In this document: one piece after another, positions 26,800-34,827 of the stretch
How the letters are laid out: each line of letters starts with the position of its first letter
How positions within the stretch are numbered: the first letter of the stretch is position 1
Source of the DNA: Phormidesmis sp049791095
Lineage (GTDB): Bacteria > Cyanobacteriota > Cyanobacteriia > Phormidesmidales > Phormidesmidaceae
DNA: 64,000 bases
NCBI GenBank assembly: GCA_049791095.1
Contig: JBAQZP010000123.1
Coordinates: forward strand, 124,001 to 188,000
Direction: 5' to 3'
Translations under genes and position numbers: made by a program
The notes under the pieces: generated by a model
The model's input: only the letters and a program-made list of their open reading frames with translations
Told to the model about the DNA's origin: nothing
Databases searched by the model: none

Positions 26800-27798
26800 T
26801 TGAGTGAATCTATTTCTGCGGGTAAGCGGTTGACCATTCATCGCTTGATGGATGGCAGTGAGGCGGATGATTCTGGTAAAGATGTTGTTAAGGGTCTTTT
26901 GGCTAAATCGAAATCTTTGCCGCCAAAGTACTTTTACGACTCGCACGGGTCTGAGCTGTTTGAACAAATTTGTGAGCTACCAGAGTATTATCCGACGCGA
27001 ACAGAAACGGCGATATTGGAAGAGTTTTCGGGTGCGATCGCCCAAATCACCGGCCCTTGTGAAATTGTCGAACTCGGCAGCGGCAGCGCGACTAAAACGC
27101 GAATTCTTTTAAACGCATACCAGGCAGCAGGCCATCCCCTGCGGTATTTGCCTGTTGATGTCAGCGACACCATGTTGACCGAGAGCGCCGAAAAACTACT
27201 GGTTGAATATCCAACGCTAGAGGTACATGCGATCGCCAGCACCTATGACCCCGCATTAGACAATCTGCCCCCTAAGCAACTACCCGCTCGGATGATTGCT
27301 TTTATCGGCAGTACGATTGGCAACCTTCAACCCGCAGAATGCCATGCGTTTTTAGGTCGCATTCGGAAAACGCTACAGATAGGAGATTATTTTTTATTAG
27401 GACTAGACTTGCAAAAAGAGACTTTTGTATTGGAAGCTGCCTACAACGATTCTCGGGGCGTGACGGCAGCGTTTAACCTGAATATGCTGCGTCACCTCAA
27501 CCAACGGTTTAAAGGAGATTTTGATCTAGGTAATTTTGCGCATTTGGCTAAGTACAACACAGCAGAGCATCAGATAGAGATGTACCTGAAAAGTCTTGAA
27601 ACGCAAACGGTTCGACTAGAGACTTTGGATTTGACGGTTGCGCTTGAGCGGGGCGATCGCATTCTCAGTGAAATCTCTCGTAAATTTAGTCTTGAGGAGA
27701 TGGTGCGATCGCTCTTTTTCCACAACTTTAAAGTCATCAAAACGTTTACCGATCCAAAGCAGTGGTTCGGGCTAATTCTATGCCAATGTATCGACTGA
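26800..27798 (+). CDS. egtD: EgtD, L-histidine N-alpha-trimethyltransferase
   Basis: 332 residues. EgtD trimethylates histidine to hercynine with S-adenosylmethionine, the first step of ergothioneine synthesis. The sequence has the family blocks LPPKYFYDSHGSELFEQICE, YYPTRTETAIL, the SAM motif ELGSGSATKTR and FIGSTIGNL, and ends KQWFGLILCQCID. The start is TTG at 26800, supported by AGGAG about 6 bases ahead; there is no nearby in-frame ATG. It follows egtB by 28 bp, so egtC-egtB-egtD is likely one transcript. Confidence 0.95.
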   Translation: MSESISAGKRLTIHRLMDGSEADDSGKDVVKGLLAKSKSLPPKYFYDSHGSELFEQICELPEYYPTRTETAILEEFSGAIAQITGPCEIVELGSGSATKTRILLNAYQAAGHPLRYLPVDVSDTMLTESAEKLLVEYPTLEVHAIASTYDPALDNLPPKQLPARMIAFIGSTIGNLQPAECHAFLGRIRKTLQIGDYFLLGLDLQKETFVLEAAYNDSRGVTAAFNLNMLRHLNQRFKGDFDLGNFAHLAKYNTAEHQIEMYLKSLETQTVRLETLDLTVALERGDRILSEISRKFSLEEMVRSLFFHNFKVIKTFTDPKQWFGLILCQCID

Positions 27799-27884
27799 AA
27801 TGTATTTTCTGAGGCTGCTGAAAACCGCGCCTGACTGCTACCATCAAACCTACCCTGTATGCAGAATTTTGTTGAGGTGAACTT

Positions 27885-28151
27885 ATGGCTGATACTCAAT
27901 GCACACATACCGACCAAATCGAGCAAGTAGCCCCTAGCGCCCAAGGCTGCGAAGACTGTCTAAAAATAGGAGACTCTTGGGTGCATCTACGGCTTTGTCT
28001 CACCTGCGGTCACGTTGGCTGTTGCGATAGCTCTAAAAACAAGCACGCCCGGAAGCATTTCAAACGCGATCGCCATCCCATCGTCCAATCCTTTGAGCCG
28101 GGCGAAGATTGGCAATGGTGCTATATCGACGAAACTTATGTAGAATCTTAG
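27885..28151 (+). CDS. UBP-type zinc-finger protein
   Basis: 88 residues, consisting almost entirely of a ZnF-UBP domain. The metal ligands are visible as C-x-H near the N-terminus (QCTHTDQ), GCEDCLKIG, LRLCLTCGHVGCCDSSKNKH and ARKHFKRDRHPIV. In eukaryotes this fold binds the C-terminus of ubiquitin; bacteria lack ubiquitin, and free-standing bacterial versions have no assigned ligand. The start ATG 27885 has GAGGTGA before it. It sits 65 bp upstream of the receiver-reductase fusion. Bacterial UBP fingers are known to occur near such reductases, so a shared redox or signalling role is plausible. Confidence 0.9.
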   Translation: MADTQCTHTDQIEQVAPSAQGCEDCLKIGDSWVHLRLCLTCGHVGCCDSSKNKHARKHFKRDRHPIVQSFEPGEDWQWCYIDETYVES

Positions 28152-28216
28152 CTCGCTGAATCACGCTATAAAGACTCTAAAAAACTGACGATAAAAAAAG
28201 AGGAAGGAGCTTGTGA

Positions 28217-29872
28217 ATGGATAAGCCTGTTATTTTGACGGTGGACGACGATCCAGCGGTGCTCCAGTCGATTTCACGAGATTTACGCAAGCAGTACGGC
28301 GATCGGTTTCGCATCGTTCGCGCTGACTCAGGAGCGGCTGCTTTAGAAGTGACCGAACAGCTCAAGCTACGCGGCGATACTGTAGCGCTATTTTTGGCCG
28401 ATCAGCGAATGCCAGGCATGAGCGGCGTAGAATTTTTGGAGCAGGGCAGTGAGGTGTTCCCCAAAGCAAAGCGGGCGCTGCTAACCGCTTACGCCGACAC
28501 AAACGCAGCCATTTCTGCGATTAATGACGCCCGGCTAGACTATTACCTGCTCAAACCCTGGGATCCGCCCGAAGAGAAGCTATACCCGGTTTTGGATGAT
28601 CTAATTCAAGACTGGCAGGCAGGATTTAAGCCCGAGTTTAAAGGCGTGAAGGTGATTAGCGATCGCTGGAGCCCTCAGTCTCATGACCTGCGTGACTTTC
28701 TTTCGCGCAATCAAATTCCCTACCGCTGGCTCGACATTGAAAGTAGCGAAGAAGCCCAAAAGCTGGTGGAGTACAGTGATGCTGACAAAAGTAGTTCAAA
28801 CTTGCCCCTGGTGATCACTGGCGACGGTACCAAGCTGGTCAGGCCCAGCGTCACCGCTTTGGCCCAGCAGGTGGGCCTGCAAACCCAAGCCGCTAAGCCC
28901 TTTTATGATTTGGTGATTGTGGGCGGTGGCCCCGCAGGACTGGCAGCGGCGGTTTATGGCGCGTCTGAAGGTTTGCGTACGGTGATGATTGAGCGAGAAG
29001 CGCCGGGCGGACAGGCGGGGACTAGCTCTCGCATCGAAAACTATTTAGGCTTTCCGGTGGGGCTCAGCGGCGATGATTTGGCCCGGCGGGCGGTGACTCA
29101 GGCCAAGCGCTTTGGTGTTGAAATTTTGACGCCTCAGGCCGCGACCAACTTGCGCATTGAAGATGACTATCGCATTATCACGCTAACTGATGGCAAGGAG
29201 ATTAGCTGCCATGCGCTGATTTTGGCGTTGGGCGTGTCTTGGCGGCGGTTGAAAATGCCGGGGATTGAACAGTTTACGGGCTCTGGTGTGTACTACGGAG
29301 CGGCGAAGACAGAGGCCCCTGCTTGTAAGGGCGAAGAAGTCTATGTTGTCGGCGGCGCGAACTCCGCAGGGCAGGCGGCAATGTATTTTTCTAAATACGC
29401 CCGCAAGGTGAATATTTTGGTGCGCGGTGAGTCGCTAGTCAAAAGCATGTCGCAGTATCTGATCGATCAAATTGATGGAACGGACAATATTGAGGTGATG
29501 CCTTTCCACAGTGTGAAAGAGGCGCAGGGCGGCGATCGCCTAGAAAAGATTTTGGTCGAGGATTCTCAGGCGGGTGAGCTAAAGACACTCTCCACTAACT
29601 ATTTGTTTATCTTTATTGGGGCGACGCCGAGTACAGACTGGCTAGGAAATGCGGTTGAAAGAGATGAACGGGGGTTTGTTTGCACAGGGCCAGATATTGG
29701 TGAGGAAGTCGCTTGGCCTTTGGAGCGCGATCGCTTCCTACTAGAAACCAGCATCCCCGGCATTTTTGCCGTGGGCGACGTCCGCCACGGCTCCGTCAAG
29801 CGAGTCGCCTCCAGCGTGGGCGAAGGCTCCATTTGCGTACAGTTTGTGCATCGCCATTTGGCTAACGTTTAG
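28217..29872 (+). CDS. Receiver / glutaredoxin-like / thioredoxin-reductase-like fusion protein
   Basis: 551 residues, ATG preceded by AGGAAGGAG. Residues 5-130 are a response-regulator receiver with intact acidic pocket (Asp10-12), phospho-acceptor Asp62 (LADQRMPGMSG), Thr90 and Lys113. Residues about 143-222 look like a glutaredoxin-type fold in which the usual CPxC reads SPQS (DRWSPQSHDLRDFL). From 230 there is an FAD/NAD(P) reductase of thioredoxin-reductase type with VIVGGGPAGLAAAVYG, APGGQAGTSS, VVGGANSAGQAAMYF and GIFAVGDVR. The place of the reductase CxxC reads YGAAKTEAPACKG with one Cys only. Domain content is clear; a disulfide-reductase activity is doubtful. Probable partner: the kinase at 31433. 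Confidence 0.9.
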   Translation: MDKPVILTVDDDPAVLQSISRDLRKQYGDRFRIVRADSGAAALEVTEQLKLRGDTVALFLADQRMPGMSGVEFLEQGSEVFPKAKRALLTAYADTNAAISAINDARLDYYLLKPWDPPEEKLYPVLDDLIQDWQAGFKPEFKGVKVISDRWSPQSHDLRDFLSRNQIPYRWLDIESSEEAQKLVEYSDADKSSSNLPLVITGDGTKLVRPSVTALAQQVGLQTQAAKPFYDLVIVGGGPAGLAAAVYGASEGLRTVMIEREAPGGQAGTSSRIENYLGFPVGLSGDDLARRAVTQAKRFGVEILTPQAATNLRIEDDYRIITLTDGKEISCHALILALGVSWRRLKMPGIEQFTGSGVYYGAAKTEAPACKGEEVYVVGGANSAGQAAMYFSKYARKVNILVRGESLVKSMSQYLIDQIDGTDNIEVMPFHSVKEAQGGDRLEKILVEDSQAGELKTLSTNYLFIFIGATPSTDWLGNAVERDERGFVCTGPDIGEEVAWPLERDRFLLETSIPGIFAVGDVRHGSVKRVASSVGEGSICVQFVHRHLANV

Positions 29873-29920
29873 CAGCGAATTGGCGATACTTTTGGGGACT
29901 AATGTTGAACAAATAAACGC

Positions 29921-30637
29921 ATGATGCTAGATCCAGACAAAAAGCGACTGACTCGCAAACAAGCTAAAGCTTTGATTGAATTGGAAGGTGAGTTAGATAC
30001 GGCGCTAACTGCCAAATTTCGTGAGGAGCGTAACGGTTGGGTTAGCGAACCCAAGATATACAAACTGCCTGAAAATCGCTACCTTTACGTGTTCGACGAA
30101 AAGGATATCAGCTTGCCAGGCAAAGGAAATATCTACACCGCCGAAGAGATGCAGCGAACCATTGAATGGCGAGAAGATGTTTTCATGGCAATTGATAGAG
30201 GCGGTGGCAACTCTGTTGAAGACTGGCGGTACTATTCCAAGCTAGAGACTCAACTTATCCACCATATAGAACAACTTATTAAGGAGTTGTCTAGAACAGC
30301 GGAAATTAAGGCATCACGCCTTGATCGCAGCTATAAAAGCTTGAACTTAGTCTCTGAATATCTCATAAAAATTGGATACAAGAGGGCACGTGGCGAGCTT
30401 TTTGACCATTTGGTCGCTTACGTTGGAGAAGTTTTACGGCACAGAAGTGAAGGGAAATGGCATATCATCAACCGCACCTCTGGCGAGCCAGATTACCCGT
30501 GCATTATAGGCCCTACAGGGAATGGCGTTATGATACCAATCAACGCAGTTTGGATAGCCTTGGATGCCTATGGAAAATGCCAGCTAAGACAGCCCACCAT
30601 CAACGAGTATCGGAACTATTGCGTTAGAAATATATAA
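29921..30637 (+). CDS. Hypothetical protein, not recognised
   Basis: 238 residues, soluble, highly charged. The N-terminal half (KKRLTRKQAKALIELEGEL) is helical. The C-terminal 90 residues contain LFDHLVAYVGEVLRHRSEGK, then WHIINRTSGEPDYPCIIGP, a pattern (aYvGEvl...W) reminiscent of bacterial immunity-type or SUKH-neighbour domains, but I cannot assign it. Base composition is somewhat more AT-rich than its neighbours. It separates the reductase fusion from the histidine kinase and stands next to a Uma2 gene, so it may be a later insertion. Confidence 0.65.
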   Translation: MMLDPDKKRLTRKQAKALIELEGELDTALTAKFREERNGWVSEPKIYKLPENRYLYVFDEKDISLPGKGNIYTAEEMQRTIEWREDVFMAIDRGGGNSVEDWRYYSKLETQLIHHIEQLIKELSRTAEIKASRLDRSYKSLNLVSEYLIKIGYKRARGELFDHLVAYVGEVLRHRSEGKWHIINRTSGEPDYPCIIGPTGNGVMIPINAVWIALDAYGKCQLRQPTINEYRNYCVRNI

Positions 30638-30660
30638 GGCTGCGTTAATGAATATCCGCC

Positions 30661-31335
30661 CTATTTTTGTAGCTGTTGCATAAACCAGCTTGCCGCTGCG
30701 GTATTTGTCTGTGTTTCCAAACGTTCCAATGTTTGTTCTATCAACGCTGTCGATAACCCCTCTAGCACATTAGAGCTATCGATAGGCTGATAGATCCCTA
30801 GCTCGCTGAGAGCAAATGCAAAAAGCCTTTTTCCCTTCACATCGATCACCCAGTATTCAGGAATCTTTAATTTGGCATAGAGCTGTTTTTGCTCGTCAAG
30901 ATCGAGGCTGAGCGTAGTGTCGCCAATTTCGCCCACTAAATCTGGCAGGCGATGGCGAAGCGTGCTGATTCGACGGGGTTCATCAGGCTTCCATTTGGGA
31001 ATATCGTCACCTTTGTAAAGCACCAAATCTGGCGCGCAAGCCTGGGTTTCTGGCTTTTCGAGCAAACAACGACCGTATGATTGCAAAGGCACTTCAGGGT
31101 TGAAAGCGGCCCAGAATCCAAACATCATCGTTATGAGGTCGCTGAAAGCAGCATGATTTGGCCCTTCTTTACCCATGTCAACCCACAGCCACCCCTGGCT
31201 AAGCGCTTGGTTAAACGATATCTTCTGCCAATCAATATCTGCACTGTCTCTGATGTCAGTGTAGTCCTGCCATAAGGCATTGTGGCGCTGACGAATGAGC
31301 GCCTGATCTTTCGGTCTTTCTAACGAGACTGTCAT
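30661..31335 (-). CDS. Uma2-family restriction-endonuclease-fold protein
   Basis: 224 residues with the Uma2 (DUF820) pattern: APDLVLYKGDDIPKWKPDEP (Pro-Asp of the nuclease fold), DLVGEIGDTTLSLDLDEQKQ and the block LYAKLKIPEYWVIDVKGKRL. The PD-(D/E)XK-type residues appear intact, unlike the relative at 9508. These proteins are strongly amplified in cyanobacteria; their function is not established. ATG at 31335. It is inserted in opposite orientation between genes of the putative redox module. Confidence 0.88.
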   Translation of the reverse strand: MTVSLERPKDQALIRQRHNALWQDYTDIRDSADIDWQKISFNQALSQGWLWVDMGKEGPNHAAFSDLITMMFGFWAAFNPEVPLQSYGRCLLEKPETQACAPDLVLYKGDDIPKWKPDEPRRISTLRHRLPDLVGEIGDTTLSLDLDEQKQLYAKLKIPEYWVIDVKGKRLFAFALSELGIYQPIDSSNVLEGLSTALIEQTLERLETQTNTAAASWFMQQLQK

Positions 31336-31432
31336 GGGCTACTAACACCTGTGCTTTATCATCAGGCATGTCTTGCAAGCTAAGCTTTATGCTAACGCAT
31401 TGACTCTTAAATTCTGCTTGAGGTAAAGCCTA

Positions 31433-32845
31433 ATGCTCTGTTCAGAATCGCTGTTGCTGATGAAGCCGTTTGAAAAGCTGCCGCCTGAGCGGTTGGATTG
31501 GATATGCGATCGCGCCGAACCCATCCACTTAAAGCCCGGCGAAGTCTTGGTGCATGAAGGCGAACCTTCCAAAGGCTTCTTCATTCAAATAGCAGGGCAA
31601 ATCACGGTCACGCGCAAAAGCAACGGGATGGATATGCCTGTAGGCCGTCACGAGAGCCCTTCTTTTTTTGGTGAAATTCAATCGCTCACCGAAGATCTTG
31701 TCCCGGTGACACTCACTGCCGATACGACAACAGAACTATATCGGCTCGACTGCTGCGATTTTCTTGATCTTGTCCATAGCTGCCGGGAGTTTGAAAAAGA
31801 CATTTTTCGCACGGTGGGTCAGCGCCTGCGCGGGCTAGAATCTTTTGTGCGCACCCGTGAGAAAATGGCGGCGCTAGGTACCCTTTCGGCAGGGCTGGCC
31901 CATGAGTTGAACAATCCGGCAGCGGCGCTGGTGCGGGTGATGAAAGATATTAAACCGGCGGTACTGGAATTGCAGCGGATGAACCTGGTGTACGGGCAGC
32001 AGCAGCCGGATGAAGCCCATACGCAAAAGTGGCTGGATTTGCGCGATCGCGGGTTTGCCGCCATCGAAAGCCCCGATAATGATCCGCTCGCTCAGGGCGA
32101 TCGCGAAGATGCCCTGACTGACTGGCTGGAAGACTATGGCATCGATCAAGCCTGGGAGCTAGCCGAACCGTTGGCAGCAGGCCATGTCACCGCAGAAATA
32201 TTAGACTCGATGATGGCTCAATGGCGCGACGACAAAACCGAAATGCGCGACATGGGCATTCGCTGGCTAGCCCTCTCTTTTGATGTGATGGGCATGATTC
32301 GCAATGGGCTCGATGGGGCCGAGCGGATTTCGACGCTGGTACAGTCAATGAAATCCTATTCCTATATGGATCAGTCCGCGCAGCAAGAAGTGAATATTCA
32401 CGATGGCATCGAAGATACGCTGCGTTTGTTTGCCTTTAAGCTAAAGCACGGCGTTAAGGTGGAGCGCAAATATAGTCAAGATTTGCCGAAAATTATGGCC
32501 TTTGGCAGCGAGCTAAATCAGGTATGGACAAACCTGATTGACAATGCGATTGACGCGATCGCAGACGGTACGCCCGATGGCTCAGCGCCCACTATCACCA
32601 TTCGCACCTGCTACAAGAACAACAGCCTGCTGGTCGAAGTCGAAGACAATGGCCCTGGTATTCCTGCCGAGGTCAAGAATCGGATTTTGGAGCCATTTTT
32701 CACTACAAAGCCGATGGGCAAAGGGTCAGGGCTAGGGCTCGATGTGGTTAGAAGAGTGGTTCAAAACCGTCACGGCGGCAGTCTATTGGTAGAATCTACA
32801 CCAGGAAAAACCTGTTTTTCTGTGCGGCTACCAACAGCGCTCTAA
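31433..32845 (+). CDS. Cyclic-nucleotide-domain sensor histidine kinase
   Basis: 470 residues, no membrane segments. Residues about 10-130 form a cyclic-nucleotide-binding (Crp-like) beta-roll: LKPGEVLVHEGEPSKGFFIQ, FFGEIQSL. Then a dimerisation helix with the phospho-accepting histidine in GLAHELNNPAAAL near residue 160, and a HATPase domain with VWTNLIDNAIDAI (N box), VEDNGPGIP (G1) and GKGSGLGLDVV (G2). It lacks its own receiver; the receiver-reductase fusion upstream at 28217 is the natural partner. ATG 31433 is used; ATG 31460 is an alternative. Confidence 0.92.
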   Translation: MLCSESLLLMKPFEKLPPERLDWICDRAEPIHLKPGEVLVHEGEPSKGFFIQIAGQITVTRKSNGMDMPVGRHESPSFFGEIQSLTEDLVPVTLTADTTTELYRLDCCDFLDLVHSCREFEKDIFRTVGQRLRGLESFVRTREKMAALGTLSAGLAHELNNPAAALVRVMKDIKPAVLELQRMNLVYGQQQPDEAHTQKWLDLRDRGFAAIESPDNDPLAQGDREDALTDWLEDYGIDQAWELAEPLAAGHVTAEILDSMMAQWRDDKTEMRDMGIRWLALSFDVMGMIRNGLDGAERISTLVQSMKSYSYMDQSAQQEVNIHDGIEDTLRLFAFKLKHGVKVERKYSQDLPKIMAFGSELNQVWTNLIDNAIDAIADGTPDGSAPTITIRTCYKNNSLLVEVEDNGPGIPAEVKNRILEPFFTTKPMGKGSGLGLDVVRRVVQNRHGGSLLVESTPGKTCFSVRLPTAL

Positions 32846-32869
32846 AAAGTGATTGCGAGGAGAGGGGCG

Positions 32870-33310
32870 CTAGGAGACATATCCACCCTCATAAAGCCCT
32901 TCTGTGCCTGGGTTTATAGGCTCAAGCATCATTTCAGTCTCGTCGGGGATGATAGTTTCAGAAGTCTCGTCAGTTTCTAGCTCGGTGACAACCTCATTGC
33001 TAACGTCCTCGGCGATTGGCTCAATAGAGACAGTGCCATCTTCGGCAACGACTAGCTTCCACTGGCTTTTTGTCTGGTCTTCTGTTTCTACTAGGCTGGT
33101 TTGAGCAGCCATTGCTGGGGGTGAGCTTGCTGTCGTGACGCTGCCGTCGGGTTGCGAAACTAGCTTGGGGGCCGTTTCCAGTATGGTTTGGGGTTTGGGT
33201 TCTGAGGCGATCGCAGCCGAGCCAAGCAGGGCCATGCCAGCGCCTGTTTGCAATAGTGCGCCAAAGACGATAGGCAGCTTAGCGGGCTGTTTGTTTGAGC
33301 TATCTGACAT
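32870..33310 (-). CDS. Hypothetical exported or membrane-anchored acidic protein
   Basis: 146 residues from ATG at 33310 with AGGAG about 10 bases upstream; an earlier open stretch (to 33412) lacks support. A hydrophobic stretch (PIVFGALLQTGAGMALLGSA) near residues 12-31 can serve as signal sequence. The mature part is very acidic and Thr/Ser/Glu-rich (TELETDETSETIIPDETEMM), likely disordered, ending EGLYEGGYVS. Family unknown. Convergent with the histidine kinase. Confidence 0.6.
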   Translation of the reverse strand: MSDSSNKQPAKLPIVFGALLQTGAGMALLGSAAIASEPKPQTILETAPKLVSQPDGSVTTASSPPAMAAQTSLVETEDQTKSQWKLVVAEDGTVSIEPIAEDVSNEVVTELETDETSETIIPDETEMMLEPINPGTEGLYEGGYVS

Positions 33311-33613
33311 AACAGGGACTCCTAAAGCAGGCTTGAACAAAATCTTACCCCACGGCAGCCGCGATATAGAGCAATATGAAGAAATCTGTACGCAATGGAC
33401 GTAAACAGTCAAGAATTTGACGTCAACTTAAAACTTAACCCTGTAGGGTACTTTTTAGCATCGTCTCATCCGGTACGATAGCTTATAGGGAAGCATCGGA
33501 TCGACTTATAGATCTGACGGGCATAGATCTGACGGGCGATCGCCAACGCATTTGGGAGATATGGTAGATACATATAGCCAGCCTATTTCTGCTGTGAATT
33601 GAGTCTATTTTCT
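33311..33613. other. Divergent intergenic region of about 300 bp
   Basis: This gap lies between the acidic exported protein (minus) and the glycosyltransferase-like gene (plus). It holds a 15-bp perfect duplication at 33508-33537 followed by a HIP1 site. No open frame with family resemblance was seen; promoters of both flanking genes should be here. Confidence 0.5.
33508..33537. repeat. 15-bp perfect tandem duplication
   Basis: ATAGATCTGACGGGC occurs at 33508-33522 and 33523-33537 with no mismatch, upstream of the glycosyltransferase-like gene. Confidence 0.92.
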
Positions 33614-34825
33614 ATGGTTGGGACAACCTTCCCGCTTCAGCTTCCGTGGGTGATCTATGCGCTAGGTCAAGGAAAAGACGCGCTGAGTAGGGCGTTGGCG
33701 ATCGCACAGCTTGCAGCCCAGCATCGGCAAGTTGTCATTTTGAGTAACAGCTCATATGCTGCTTCTGCCCAAGATCAAATTTTGCAAGATGCGGCCTTAA
33801 AAGAACAGGTTTCAATTCAGAGAATGCCTTTCGTTGAAAACGCTGCCGCCAGGGCAGAGGCCCTTTTGCAAATCGGTCAGCTCTGTTCGGTTTCGCCTTT
33901 TGTGCTGATTGTAGATGCGCCACCAACAGGATTTTATAGCGAGCTGGCTGATATTTTGTCAGCGCTATCTAGCCTGCCTAAAATTTTGGTATTGCGAGAT
34001 TTTAAGCTAGCGGATGCGATCGCCTACGATCTCGAAAATCTGATCGAAACTCACTACGATTTGGCCATTATTCCAGGCGCACATGAAGCACCCGCCACCC
34101 TAGAGTTGTTCAATGCTAAGCAAACGAATCCTTGGCTGAGCCAGCCCGCTTCAGGCCATAGGCAAAAGGCCCGAGATTTGATGGGTTTGTCCGAAGCTGA
34201 AGAGAGTGCGCCAACAATTTTGGTTTTAGCCTCAGATGAAGCGGCTGAAATGTCGGTTTATGGGTATATCGCAGCGACCTTAGCGCAGCATCGCCCTGAC
34301 GCTAAGGTAAAGTGCCTTTGCCGGTTGCCGCCAGATCATTGCCCGGTTGAAATTTGGGAAAACCAGCAGCTAGCAATCGACTATTTGCCAGGGGTAGATT
34401 TGGTGATTGGGTCGGGCGACTACGGGACAGTTTATGCCTGCCAAGCGTTTGACATTCCTTTGATTGCGTTTCCCTGGACAAGGGCTGACGATCTTCAGCG
34501 CGAACGGCTCGATCGGGCGATCGCGCTAGGGAAAAATCCCATCGAGATTGTAACCAGTGCTGAAGAAGCCGTTGCCAGCGCGTTTATCTTCTTGAATCAA
34601 AGAATGGAGAATGGCGCTTCTCAAAAGCAGGCGTCTTCTCGACAACAGACCGTTCCAGAGCAAGCAGGCGATGAGTCGTCGATGATGGATGGGACAGGAA
34701 GTGCGATCGCCTTGATTGAAGCAGCAATTGTGACTAAATGGAACCAGACGGCTCAGGCCGCAATGGCAGCCGAGGTGAATCAGCTTCGAGCGAGGCGAAC
34801 TGAGCGCGATCAGGAGAGTTGGTAG
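33614..34825 (+). CDS. GT-B-fold glycosyltransferase-like protein
   Basis: 403 residues from ATG at 33614 (TTG at 33599 would add five). The N-terminal half is Rossmann-like (LPWVIYALGQGKDALSRALA, VVILSNSS). The second half has the GT-B donor-site look of MurG-type enzymes: YLPGVDLVIGSGDYGTVYAC, then IPLIAFPWTRADDLQRERL. This resembles glycosyltransferase family 28 proteins; donor and acceptor are unknown. It ends 2 bp before the start of the TPR-glycosyltransferase, so the two are surely co-transcribed and probably work on the same glycan. Confidence 0.75.
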   Translation: MVGTTFPLQLPWVIYALGQGKDALSRALAIAQLAAQHRQVVILSNSSYAASAQDQILQDAALKEQVSIQRMPFVENAAARAEALLQIGQLCSVSPFVLIVDAPPTGFYSELADILSALSSLPKILVLRDFKLADAIAYDLENLIETHYDLAIIPGAHEAPATLELFNAKQTNPWLSQPASGHRQKARDLMGLSEAEESAPTILVLASDEAAEMSVYGYIAATLAQHRPDAKVKCLCRLPPDHCPVEIWENQQLAIDYLPGVDLVIGSGDYGTVYACQAFDIPLIAFPWTRADDLQRERLDRAIALGKNPIEIVTSAEEAVASAFIFLNQRMENGASQKQASSRQQTVPEQAGDESSMMDGTGSAIALIEAAIVTKWNQTAQAAMAAEVNQLRARRTERDQESW

Positions 34826-34827
34826 CC

